From contig JAICXG010000070.1 of the NCBI GenBank assembly GCA_025980625.1, positions 1-12,066 of the forward strand: a DNA stretch of 12,066 nucleotides. Direction: 5' to 3'. The DNA is from Chthoniobacterales bacterium (GTDB taxonomy: Bacteria; Verrucomicrobiota; Verrucomicrobiia; Chthoniobacterales; UBA10450). The translations under genes were made by a program, and so were the position numbers. Below the pieces are notes generated by a model. The model was not told the origin of the DNA and did no database searches. It worked only from the letters and a program-made list of their open reading frames with translations. Each line of letters begins with the position of its first letter. Position 1 is the stretch's first letter. Shown here in pieces: positions 1 through 6,288 of this stretch.

Positions 1-1008
1 CTGGAGATTCCCTGGCACCTGTTGCCCAATCGCGGCGAAATCAGCCGCCACTTTGGGGTCGAGAAACACCCAGTGCGATTGGGTGTAATAAAACTCGACT
101 GCCTGGATTGCCTTTGTCAGCGGATCACGCAAGACACTCGGCTCGTCGCCCAGCCCGCCGCTCGCCACGTCCGACTGAGCATCCTGCGCGAGCACATCCA
201 GTTCTTTCCCATCGCGCAAATCGACCCTAACGAGTCGGCCTTTATCAGAATGAAGCGCTGACTCTATGATCAGGCTTCGTCCATCCGGATCGAACCCCGC
301 AATGAGCGATCCGCCGACGACTTCGCCGGCAAATAGCGCGCGCTCGAATGGCATCACGACGAGGTCGCGCCACGGCTTGTCAGCCGCATCGCGCACGCGC
401 ACGATCGACGCGCCGGTCTTGCCATCGAAAGCGGTCGCGGCACGGATCACGAAATCGTTGTCGGCGGTCCAGGTGAGAACGTCACCCGGATTAGTCGCCT
501 CGAGGGTAACGGCGCCGGTTTCGAGATCGATGCGATACATGTCGAAGGCCTCGCGATCGCGCAGGTTAAGCGCGACGAGAACAAAACGCGGATGAGCCGG
601 GTCGAGCAGAACATTCTGCGCTCGCACCCCGCGAAAGGGAGTGAGATCGCGCACCACATTGTTCGTTAGGTCGGTGGAAAAGAGATGCTGGATTTCGTCG
701 CCGGCATTGTCCTGGAGCAAGAGGAGATGCTTCGAGTCCCCTGCCCAGGAATACCATTCGATCGGCCGATGACTTTCATTTGTGACTGGGTGCCCTTCGC
801 CTCCTTGAATCGGGCCGACCCAGATGTTGAGGACGCCGTTCTTATCCGGCGCGAGCCAGGCGAGCTGTGTGCCGTCCGGGGAAAGCGTCGGGTAGGCGCG
901 TTCGGCATTTCCAAAAAGGAGAGCGCGTGGAATGAGCGGCGGCAGCTCGGCAAACGCGCCGGTCGCGATCGTTAGGCAAAAGAGCAGAAGTTTGAGTGAC
1001 TTGATCAT
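1..1008 (-). CDS. S9-type (prolyl oligopeptidase family) peptidase, N-terminal propeller part; C-terminus beyond the window
   Basis: The open frame starts at ATG 1008 and runs off the left edge after 336 codons. It begins with a signal peptide: KSLK, then a hydrophobic stretch, then AFA before Glu (about residue 20), so export is likely. The rest is beta-propeller-like, with repeated Asp-rich blades such as YPTLSPDGTQLAWL, a WYSWAGDSKHLL strand and MYRIDLETGAVTLE. The last visible part, YTQSHWVFLDPKVAADF, matches the linker seen before the alpha/beta-hydrolase domain of S9 dipeptidyl/acylaminoacyl peptidases. The catalytic Ser-Asp-His domain would lie outside the window, so activity cannot be judged. 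Its ATG overlaps the stop of the upstream membrane-protein gene by 4 nt (ATGA), suggesting translational coupling. A TolB-like non-enzymatic propeller is the main alternative. Confidence 0.82.
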   Translation of the reverse strand, partial: MIKSLKLLLFCLTIATGAFAELPPLIPRALLFGNAERAYPTLSPDGTQLAWLAPDKNGVLNIWVGPIQGGEGHPVTNESHRPIEWYSWAGDSKHLLLLQDNAGDEIQHLFSTDLTNNVVRDLTPFRGVRAQNVLLDPAHPRFVLVALNLRDREAFDMYRIDLETGAVTLEATNPGDVLTWTADNDFVIRAATAFDGKTGASIVRVRDAADKPWRDLVVMPFERALFAGEVVGGSLIAGFDPDGRSLIIESALHSDKGRLVRVDLRDGKELDVLAQDAQSDVASGGLGDEPSVLRDPLTKAIQAVEFYYTQSHWVFLDPKVAADFAAIGQQVPGNLQ

Positions 1009-1442
1009 TTCTTTGCCCGCCGTGCGGGCGGTGGAAGATGCCGTAATGCGAAAGCAAATCCAATTACGCCGTAAAGCATGAAGAGCGCGCCGAGCGGCAC
1101 GAGCCAGACGCCGCTCCCGGGATCGCCGCCGTAGGTAATGAAACTGCCGAGCAAAAATCCGCCGGGTAACAAGATCGCCGCCCAGATGAGGGCGAAGGAA
1201 ACGGAGCGACCAACGCGCAGCCCTTCCACATTTCGCAGCGTCAGACCAGCAGCAATGTTCACGAGCGCGAGCATCGTGCCGTGGAAATGGCCGAGGGTAA
1301 ACATGAGCCGGCGCGCTTCGTTCCCGACATCGAGGTACCATCCGATTTTAAAGCCGTGCAGCGTCTCGAGCACGATCCCGAGCAGCACGTAAACCGCCAG
1401 CGCCCACCAGCCGAAGCGAAGATGTCGGTTCGCGTAATTCAT
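1005..1442 (-). CDS. Four-helix integral membrane protein of unknown function
   Basis: A 145-residue protein with four clear hydrophobic segments at about residues 11-29, 45-68, 79-103 and 109-133. It ends in a basic tail (ARRAKK), which by the positive-inside rule would be cytoplasmic. Helix 2 carries closely spaced histidines and glycines (GHFHGTMLALVN), a pattern that could bind haem or metal, but no known catalytic motif can be named. Its stop codon overlaps the start of the downstream secreted S9-type peptidase (ATGA at 1005-1008), so the two are probably co-translated. It lies 70 bp after kynU on the same strand. No strong Shine-Dalgarno sequence precedes the ATG. I do not recognise the family; the gene-level call is secure, the function is not known. 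Confidence 0.8.
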   Translation of the reverse strand: MNYANRHLRFGWWALAVYVLLGIVLETLHGFKIGWYLDVGNEARRLMFTLGHFHGTMLALVNIAAGLTLRNVEGLRVGRSVSFALIWAAILLPGGFLLGSFITYGGDPGSGVWLVPLGALFMLYGVIGFAFALRHLPPPARRAKK

Positions 1443-1512
1443 TCAGATCGCCCGTCGCAGGTGGGCCGGGAAATATCCACGGAATATGCCGCTTGCACAG
1501 AGTCCACTGCAG

Positions 1513-2784
1513 CTACTGGTGCTCGGCGAGGATGCGGGCAAAACGCCAGACTTCGTGAAAGGTGTTGTAAAGTGCGGTGGGCGCGACCCGGATGACGTTA
1601 GGCTCGCGAAAGTCGGCTTTCACTCCGGCAGCCTCGAGTTTGGTGAAAAGGTCCTTCGGGCGTTCGTGCGCGAGAATCGATAACTGGCTCCCATGCTCGT
1701 TAGGCGGGCGCGGCGTGATGACGGTGAAGAGCCTCGAGGGGATCTGGTCGAGAAGAAAACACAGATAACCTGTGAGCTGGAGCGATTTCGCGCGCAGCGG
1801 TTCCATTCCTCCCGCCTCATCGAAGATCGCAAACGAAGTGCCTAACGGCGCCATCGCCAGGATCGGTGGGTTGCTCAACTGCCAGGCATCGGCCGACGCA
1901 ACCGGAACAAACTCCGGCTCGAGCTGCATGCGGAAACGTGTCGCGGGATCGTTCCCCCACCAGCCGGCCAGCCGCGGGAGCTCGCGATTGCGCGCGTGCC
2001 GCTCGTGCACAAATGCGCCCGCGACCGCGCCCGGCCCGGCGTTGAGATATTTGTAGGAACACCAGACCGCGAAATCGACATTCCAATCGTGCAGCCGCAG
2101 TGGCACGTTGCCGACCGCGTGCGCGAGGTCGATTCCCACGATGCAGCCGCGTTTCTGCGCCGCGGCGGTGATTTTCTCGAGGTCGAAGAGCTGACCGGTG
2201 AAAAAATTGACGCCGGCAAAAAGCACGAGCGCGATCTGCTCGCCTTCCCTTTCGATCAGTGCCTCAATCTCCTCCTGGCGAATCGCGAACTCCCCTTCCC
2301 TCGGGCGGGCGAGGATGAGCGACTCGTTAGGCTGGAAGCCATGCTGTGCAATCTGCGATTTGATCGCGTAGGTGTCGGAGGGAAAGGCCGGCTCTTCCAT
2401 CAGGATCTTATGGCGCGATCGCGTCGGCCGATAAAACGTCGCCATCAGCAGGTGCAGGTTGACGGTCAGGCTGTTCATGCACACGACCTCGTGAGGTTGC
2501 GCGCCGACGAGGCGGGCCGCCGGTTCGCGCACGCTTTCGTGATACGAATACCAGGGCGTGGCGGCGTCGAAGTGCCCGTCCACCCCGAGCCGCGCCCAGT
2601 CATCGAGTTCCTGTTCGACGGCGGCGCGACTGGTCTTGGGCATCAAGCCTAACGAGTTGCCGACAAAATAAATCAGCGGCTCGCCGGCGCGGTTGCACGG
2701 GAGAAAGAAACGCCCGCGAAAATGCCCTAACGAGTCTTGCCGGTCCATCTGCCGGGCAAAATCTTCCTCTGCCGAATAAGTCAT
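1513..2784 (-). CDS. kynU: Kynureninase
   Basis: A 423-residue PLP enzyme of normal length for kynureninase, which cleaves L-kynurenine (or 3-hydroxykynurenine) to anthranilate (or 3-hydroxyanthranilate) plus alanine in tryptophan breakdown. Family signatures are all present: FVGNSLGLMPK near residue 41, PWYSYHESV near 77, CMNSLTVNLHLL near 102, the cofactor-contacting D219-x-x-H222 (GIDLAHAVGN), the Schiff-base lysine K245 in WCSYKYLNAGPG, and GWWG at 274-277. ATG 2784 follows an AGAGG run only a few nucleotides upstream, which is closer than ideal. No tryptophan dioxygenase, kynurenine formamidase or 3-hydroxyanthranilate dioxygenase gene lies in the window, so this copy sits apart from a full kynurenine cluster. 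It is probably co-transcribed with the MBL-fold gene 52 bp upstream. The gene carries six copies of the CGTTAGG motif, the most of any gene here. Confidence 0.96.
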   Translation of the reverse strand: MTYSAEEDFARQMDRQDSLGHFRGRFFLPCNRAGEPLIYFVGNSLGLMPKTSRAAVEQELDDWARLGVDGHFDAATPWYSYHESVREPAARLVGAQPHEVVCMNSLTVNLHLLMATFYRPTRSRHKILMEEPAFPSDTYAIKSQIAQHGFQPNESLILARPREGEFAIRQEEIEALIEREGEQIALVLFAGVNFFTGQLFDLEKITAAAQKRGCIVGIDLAHAVGNVPLRLHDWNVDFAVWCSYKYLNAGPGAVAGAFVHERHARNRELPRLAGWWGNDPATRFRMQLEPEFVPVASADAWQLSNPPILAMAPLGTSFAIFDEAGGMEPLRAKSLQLTGYLCFLLDQIPSRLFTVITPRPPNEHGSQLSILAHERPKDLFTKLEAAGVKADFREPNVIRVAPTALYNTFHEVWRFARILAEHQ

Positions 2785-2836
2785 GACCTCTTTTATCTCG
2801 CCGGGGCGACGTCAGTTCAACTCCACTGCGGGCAGG

Positions 2837-3781
2837 TTAATCGCGGAGCCGTTCCTCGAGATAACCGGCGCCAAGGGCGACGCCGCCGAGGAGGAGCAGG
2901 CCGGCGGTGGCGAGCGGCACCGGGTCGAACGGCGCCGGTGGCAGCCAGACGACTCCGCTCGTGTCGACTTCCGCGGCTTCGCGAATGTAACGCCCGTGCT
3001 GCGGCCGGTGAAACATCTTCGCGAACCGTTCCAGCCGATTGGGCAGGCCGGCGTCGCACATCGGAATGCCATGCCCACAGCCGGCGACGTTAGGCCGCAG
3101 TTGCGCCAGTTTCTCGACCGACTCGCGCGTCGCGTCCCAATCGAAATTGAACGGAGCGCCGGCGCGCCCGAGTTCCTTTCGGGCGGTGATCAACGAGGTC
3201 CATGAATCCATGTTCGTGGTGGCGAAGGCATCGCCCGCCAAAAGCACGCCATCCGATTCGCGGAAGAACGAAACGTGACCGGGAGAATGACCTGGAGTTT
3301 CGATCCATTTCCAGCCCGGCAAACCCGCCAGCTCGCCGCGCGGCAATTCCTGCACCCGCTCCCCGAGATTCCGCGCCCGATACGGAATGAAGCGCGAGAG
3401 GAACGCAATCGCGCCGCCCATCGTCGGGTCGGGCGGTGGAAAATTGGAGCGACCGGTGACGTAGGGCAGCTCCATTTCGTGAATGAAAATCGGGACGCGC
3501 CAGCGATTCGCGAGCTGTGGCGCCGCGCCCGAATGATCGAAATGGCCGTGCGTAAGATAAATTGCCGCCGGACGTGCGCCGCCGCCGAAACGCGCTTCCG
3601 CCGCTTCGAAGATCGGCTGCGCGGATCCAGGCAATCCCGAATCGATCAGCGCCCACGGCTCGCCCGGGTGGCCGACGAAGTAGGCGTTCACGAAACTGAC
3701 TGGGAACCAGCCAACATCGTGGGCAATTCGTTCGATTGGTTTCATTGCATCAAGCGCCTGCAAAGAGCTATACGGAACCAA
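2837..3781 (-). CDS. Metallo-beta-lactamase-fold hydrolase with C-terminal membrane segment
   Basis: A 314-residue protein from TTG 3781, or 302 residues from the internal ATG at 3745 (MKPIERIAHDVGWFP), which I think is the more natural family start. The dinuclear metal site is complete: H78-x-H80-x-D82-H83 in THGHFDHSG, the histidine of ETPGHSPGH near 165/169, D184 in LLAGDA, and H237 in GCGHG (numbering from the TTG). This groups it with the glyoxalase-II/hydrolase branch of the MBL fold; the substrate cannot be read from the sequence. Unusually, residues about 288-307 form a hydrophobic helix followed by an acidic/basic tail, so the protein may be membrane-tethered. There is no N-terminal signal peptide. 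An AAAGGTGA stretch abuts the TTG, so both starts remain possible. It precedes kynU by 52 bp. Confidence 0.9.
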   Translation of the reverse strand: MVPYSSLQALDAMKPIERIAHDVGWFPVSFVNAYFVGHPGEPWALIDSGLPGSAQPIFEAAEARFGGGARPAAIYLTHGHFDHSGAAPQLANRWRVPIFIHEMELPYVTGRSNFPPPDPTMGGAIAFLSRFIPYRARNLGERVQELPRGELAGLPGWKWIETPGHSPGHVSFFRESDGVLLAGDAFATTNMDSWTSLITARKELGRAGAPFNFDWDATRESVEKLAQLRPNVAGCGHGIPMCDAGLPNRLERFAKMFHRPQHGRYIREAAEVDTSGVVWLPPAPFDPVPLATAGLLLLGGVALGAGYLEERLRD

Positions 3782-3878
3782 TCACCTTTCCTGTCGTAAG
3801 GCGATCAAACTTTCGCGCACGCACGACCGAATTGGTCAATGCAATGCCCGTCATCCCGATCGGTCGAAGGATGGCGAG

Positions 3879-3940
3879 GGACCTGACAAGTGACGCGTGA
3901 CGTCGTTAGGCAAAGGCCTCTCGGTCTTCTTGCGAGGTCC
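3879..3940. repeat. Intergenic imperfect inverted repeat enclosing a CGTTAGG motif copy
   Basis: GGACCTGACAAG (3879-3890) is matched by CTTGCGAGGTCC (3929-3940). The arms give 6 bp plus 4 bp of pairing around a 2-nt mismatch, with a 38-nt loop. The loop contains TCGTTAGGC at 3903-3911, one of only two non-coding copies of that motif. The element lies in the 239-bp gap 3782-4020, between the lipoprotein gene and the MBL-fold gene; I see no convincing gene or sigma-70 promoter in the rest of that gap. It could be a transcript-end structure for the lipoprotein operon, but it lacks a U-tract. Confidence 0.4.
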
Positions 3941-4020
3941 TTCGGTCACCGCGACGAGCCCAGGGTTGCGAGACTCGAACGCAATTGGCAGCCGGCACGA
4001 CGCGAGGATCGCGCGCAGCG

Positions 4021-4770
4021 CTACGGGATGACCAGGGTCTGCCCCGGCTTGAGATCGCCCGGCTTCGAAATCGTCTCGGAATTTGCCTCCTGGATGCGAT
4101 GCCAGCGGGCCGAGCTTTTATAAAACTTTCGCGCGATCGAGGCGAGGGTGTCGCCTCGCTGGACGGTATAGGTGCGCGGCTTCCCGCTCTTCTTTCCCGC
4201 GTCGTTAGGCTTGCCCTTCGCGGCGCGCGTTTTCTCCTCCGCCGCGGCGAGTTTCTGCGCCGCCCAACGATCGCCGAGTTGCTTGCGCAATTGCAAATTC
4301 TCATTGTTCAATCGCACCAGCTCGGAGCGCGGCACCATCGAATCGCCGCTCAAAGTCGTGAGCAGCGTCAGCTCATCGCGTTTCATAAAGCCTTTCACTT
4401 CCTGCGCCCGCTTCCCCGTCGGCTCGAGGGTGAGAAAGCGCTTGAAATGATGGAGCGCGTTAAGCGGATCGTTCAGCTTGTCGTCGTAGATCAGGCCGAG
4501 TTTGTAATGGACATCGGCGGAGGCGGCGGTGCCGTCGAGAGCTGATTCGTAAAGATTGATTGCCTGCGCGTATTCACCCGCCGCCGCTTTCGCATCGCCG
4601 TCCTTCGCCAATTGCACCTGCCGCGGGGTCACCATCCGATCGCACCCGGCAAGCGCGCCTAACGAGAAAAGGAGAAGCAAGCTGAGACTTAGCGCCTCTC
4701 CGGCTCTTGCCCTTGCTCTGGTTCGCGCCGTCAGTCTTTCAGGAGCAGGAAAAAGGAAAAGTCCGCGCAT
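4021..4770 (-). CDS. TPR- and LysM-containing lipoprotein
   Basis: A 249-residue envelope protein. The N-terminus is long and Arg-rich (about residues 11-22), then a hydrophobic core (SLSLLLLFSLGALAGC) ends in a lipobox, with the lipid-modified cysteine at residue 43. Residues about 51-117 look like one or two tetratricopeptide repeats (AAAGEYAQAINLYESAL, then VHYKLGLIYDDKLNDPLNALHHFKRFL). Residues about 148-185 are charged and probably coiled-coil. Residues 200-248 form a LysM domain (TYTVQRGDTLASIARKFY to LKPGQTLVIP), which binds peptidoglycan glycan strands. A role as a lipid-anchored cell-wall-binding scaffold is inferred. The start is only 3 bp after the E1-rhodanese stop, so the genes are almost certainly co-transcribed. 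No catalytic domain is seen. Confidence 0.9.
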   Translation of the reverse strand: MRGLFLFPAPERLTARTRARARAGEALSLSLLLLFSLGALAGCDRMVTPRQVQLAKDGDAKAAAGEYAQAINLYESALDGTAASADVHYKLGLIYDDKLNDPLNALHHFKRFLTLEPTGKRAQEVKGFMKRDELTLLTTLSGDSMVPRSELVRLNNENLQLRKQLGDRWAAQKLAAAEEKTRAAKGKPNDAGKKSGKPRTYTVQRGDTLASIARKFYKSSARWHRIQEANSETISKPGDLKPGQTLVIP

Positions 4771-4773
4771 CGG

Positions 4774-5955
4774 CTAGTAGCGCGGCACCGTCGGATCGAT
4801 TTCCTGCGACCACGCGTCGATTCCGCCGGCGACGTTTGCCACTTTCGCAAACCCGGCCGCGCGCAAAAGCTCTGCCGCCCGGCTGCTTCGCATCCCGCTG
4901 TGACAAAACACAAAGATCTCCTTCTCCCGGTCCAGCTCCTCCCACCGCGCGGGCAATTCGCCTAACGGAATCAAGTTCGCGCCCTCGATCCGCGCGAGCT
5001 CGCATTCAAATGGTTCGCGCACATCGAGCAGAATGTACGGCCGGCCGGACTCCATCCGTTCCTGAAGCTCGCGCACATCGATCTGCTCGGCCGTTGCCGT
5101 CAGGTCGGGACCGCCGTGGCAAAACATTTCGTAATCGATCGGCTCCGTAATCGTCGGGTGATCGCCACAGACCGGGCACTCTGGATCGCGCCGCAGATTA
5201 AATTCTCGGAACTTCATCTTCAGCGCATCAAAATGAACCATCCGGCCGATCAACGGCTCGCCGATGCCGAGAATCAACTTCAGCGCTTCGGTTGCCTGCA
5301 TTGTCCCCACAATTCCCGGCAACACCCCGAGCACGCCCGCTTCCGCGCAACTCGGCACCGCGCCCGGCGGTGGTGGTTCGGGAAAAAGACAGCGATAACA
5401 CGGGCCGCCGAGATGCGGCGCGAACACCGTCGTCTGTCCATCGAAACGAAAGATGGATCCGTAAACGTTAGGCTTGCGCGCAAAGACCGCGACGTCATTC
5501 GATAGATAACGGGTGGCGAAGTTGTCCGTCCCATCCACCAGCAGGTCGTAGTCGCGCAGAATTTCCTCCGCGTTCGCGCTTGTGAATCGGCAGGCGTGCA
5601 TTTGCACATCGAGATGTGGATTCAGATCGCGTAGCCGGTCGCCGGCCGAGTCCGTTTTCGGCCGGCCGATGTCCTTCGTCCCGTGGAGGAGCTGACGATG
5701 GAGATTGGAAAGCGCAACCTGATCGTCATCGACGATCCCGATTCTGCCAACGCCTGCCGCCGCCAGATAAAGCGCGGCCGGCGAGCCGAGCCCGCCCGCG
5801 CCGAGACAAAGCACGCGCGCCGCTTTCAGCCGTTCCTGGCCGGCACGCCCGATCTCCGGGAGCATGATGTGACGCGAATAACGCCGTTGCTCGGCTGCGC
5901 TCAGCGCCGGTTCGTCGTTAGGCAAAGTCGCTCCTATCCTTTCACCAACTCCCAT
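4774..5955 (-). CDS. moeB: MoeB/ThiF-type E1 adenylyltransferase fused to rhodanese (MoeZ-like)
   Basis: A 393-residue protein with the MoeZ/MOCS3 layout. Residues about 24-285 are an E1-like domain that adenylates the C-terminal glycine of a ubiquitin-like sulfur carrier (MoaD, ThiS or CysO type). It has the nucleotide loop GAGGLGSP (52-59), NLHRQ (84-88), a structural zinc site C186-x-x-C189 and C260-x-x-C263, and conserved C203 in PSCAEAGVLG. Residues about 291-393 are a rhodanese domain with the persulfide cysteine C351 in FCHSGMRSS. The likely job is to activate and sulfurate a carrier for molybdopterin, thiamine or cysteine synthesis; no carrier gene is present here. The ATG at 5955 overlaps the upstream gene by 22 nt. 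A TTG at 5925, after AGGAG at 5931-5935, is a strong alternative that drops ten residues lying before the conserved region. Confidence 0.94.
   Translation of the reverse strand: MGVGERIGATLPNDEPALSAAEQRRYSRHIMLPEIGRAGQERLKAARVLCLGAGGLGSPAALYLAAAGVGRIGIVDDDQVALSNLHRQLLHGTKDIGRPKTDSAGDRLRDLNPHLDVQMHACRFTSANAEEILRDYDLLVDGTDNFATRYLSNDVAVFARKPNVYGSIFRFDGQTTVFAPHLGGPCYRCLFPEPPPPGAVPSCAEAGVLGVLPGIVGTMQATEALKLILGIGEPLIGRMVHFDALKMKFREFNLRRDPECPVCGDHPTITEPIDYEMFCHGGPDLTATAEQIDVRELQERMESGRPYILLDVREPFECELARIEGANLIPLGELPARWEELDREKEIFVFCHSGMRSSRAAELLRAAGFAKVANVAGGIDAWSQEIDPTVPRY
5931..5935 (-). promoter_or_regulatory. Strong Shine-Dalgarno AGGAG supporting a TTG start at 5925
   Basis: On the minus strand AGGAG is followed by CGACT and then TTG (5925-5923), an ideal 5-nt spacing. 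The site overlaps the stop codon of the preceding 95-residue protein (GGATAGGAG). The upstream ATG at 5955 has only a weak TAGG. This favours TTG 5925 as the real start of the E1-rhodanese gene and gives a tidy stop-to-start operon junction instead of a 22-nt overlap. Confidence 0.6.
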
Positions 5956-6221
5956 TTAATGCCTACGATCCGCCGATCCGCGAAGCGCTTCAAGGATTTC
6001 GGGAACTCGAGATACAGCGCCCCTGGCCGTTCCATGAAGCCGACGACGCCGAACTCCCGGCCGCTCTCAGTCCGTCCAATTGTCATGATATGGCCGCGAG
6101 CGATCTGCGATTGCAGATGGCGATCCTTCTTCGGCTCCTGCCAGATAGTGTAAGTCTGTGGCGTGCCGCATTTCTCCACCACGAGTGCGAACCGCGCCGT
6201 CTTTGTCTTCAAAACTTTCAT
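5934..6221 (-). CDS. Small conserved-looking protein of unknown function (95 aa)
   Basis: A 95-residue soluble protein, basic at the N-terminus (MKVLKTKTARFALVVEKCG), with an alternating hydrophobic pattern suggesting an all-beta fold (FALVVEKCG, YTIWQEP, EFGVVGFMERPGALYLEFPKSL, RIVGIKWELVKG). No signal peptide, membrane segment or known catalytic motif is visible, and there is a single cysteine (C18). It lies immediately before the E1-rhodanese gene and partly overlaps its ATG-initiated frame, so translation of the two may be coupled. It ends in a single Gly, not the Gly-Gly of a sulfur-carrier protein, so I do not call it the E1 partner. No clear ribosome-binding site precedes the ATG. It is supported as a gene by operon position and coding-like composition only. 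Confidence 0.68.
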   Translation of the reverse strand: MKVLKTKTARFALVVEKCGTPQTYTIWQEPKKDRHLQSQIARGHIMTIGRTESGREFGVVGFMERPGALYLEFPKSLKRFADRRIVGIKWELVKG

Positions 6222-6288
6222 GGAATCGCCATTTTCAAAGGCAGAGTCATTCTCGCGGTGTCACTAAGTAGGCGCTCCGGTCCTGAAG

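Noticed and set aside
1996..2652. 218-codon plus-strand open frame within kynU
   Set aside because: Antisense shadow of kynureninase, which has all family motifs; the shadow shows none.
3825..3837. GACC-GAATT-GGTC short palindrome as an operator upstream of the MBL-fold gene
   Set aside because: Four-base arms are too short to separate from chance, and no second copy is present.
3966..3984. tRNA T-arm-like hairpin (TTGCG / CGCAA with a TTCGAGT-like loop on the minus strand)
   Set aside because: The stem encloses a 9-nt loop instead of the 7-nt T-loop, and no acceptor stem, anticodon arm or CCA end can be fitted around it.
5934..6221. The 95-residue protein as the sulfur-carrier (ThiS/MoaD/CysO) partner of the E1 enzyme
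   Set aside because: It ends in a single glycine after WELVK, not Gly-Gly, and shows no beta-grasp signature.
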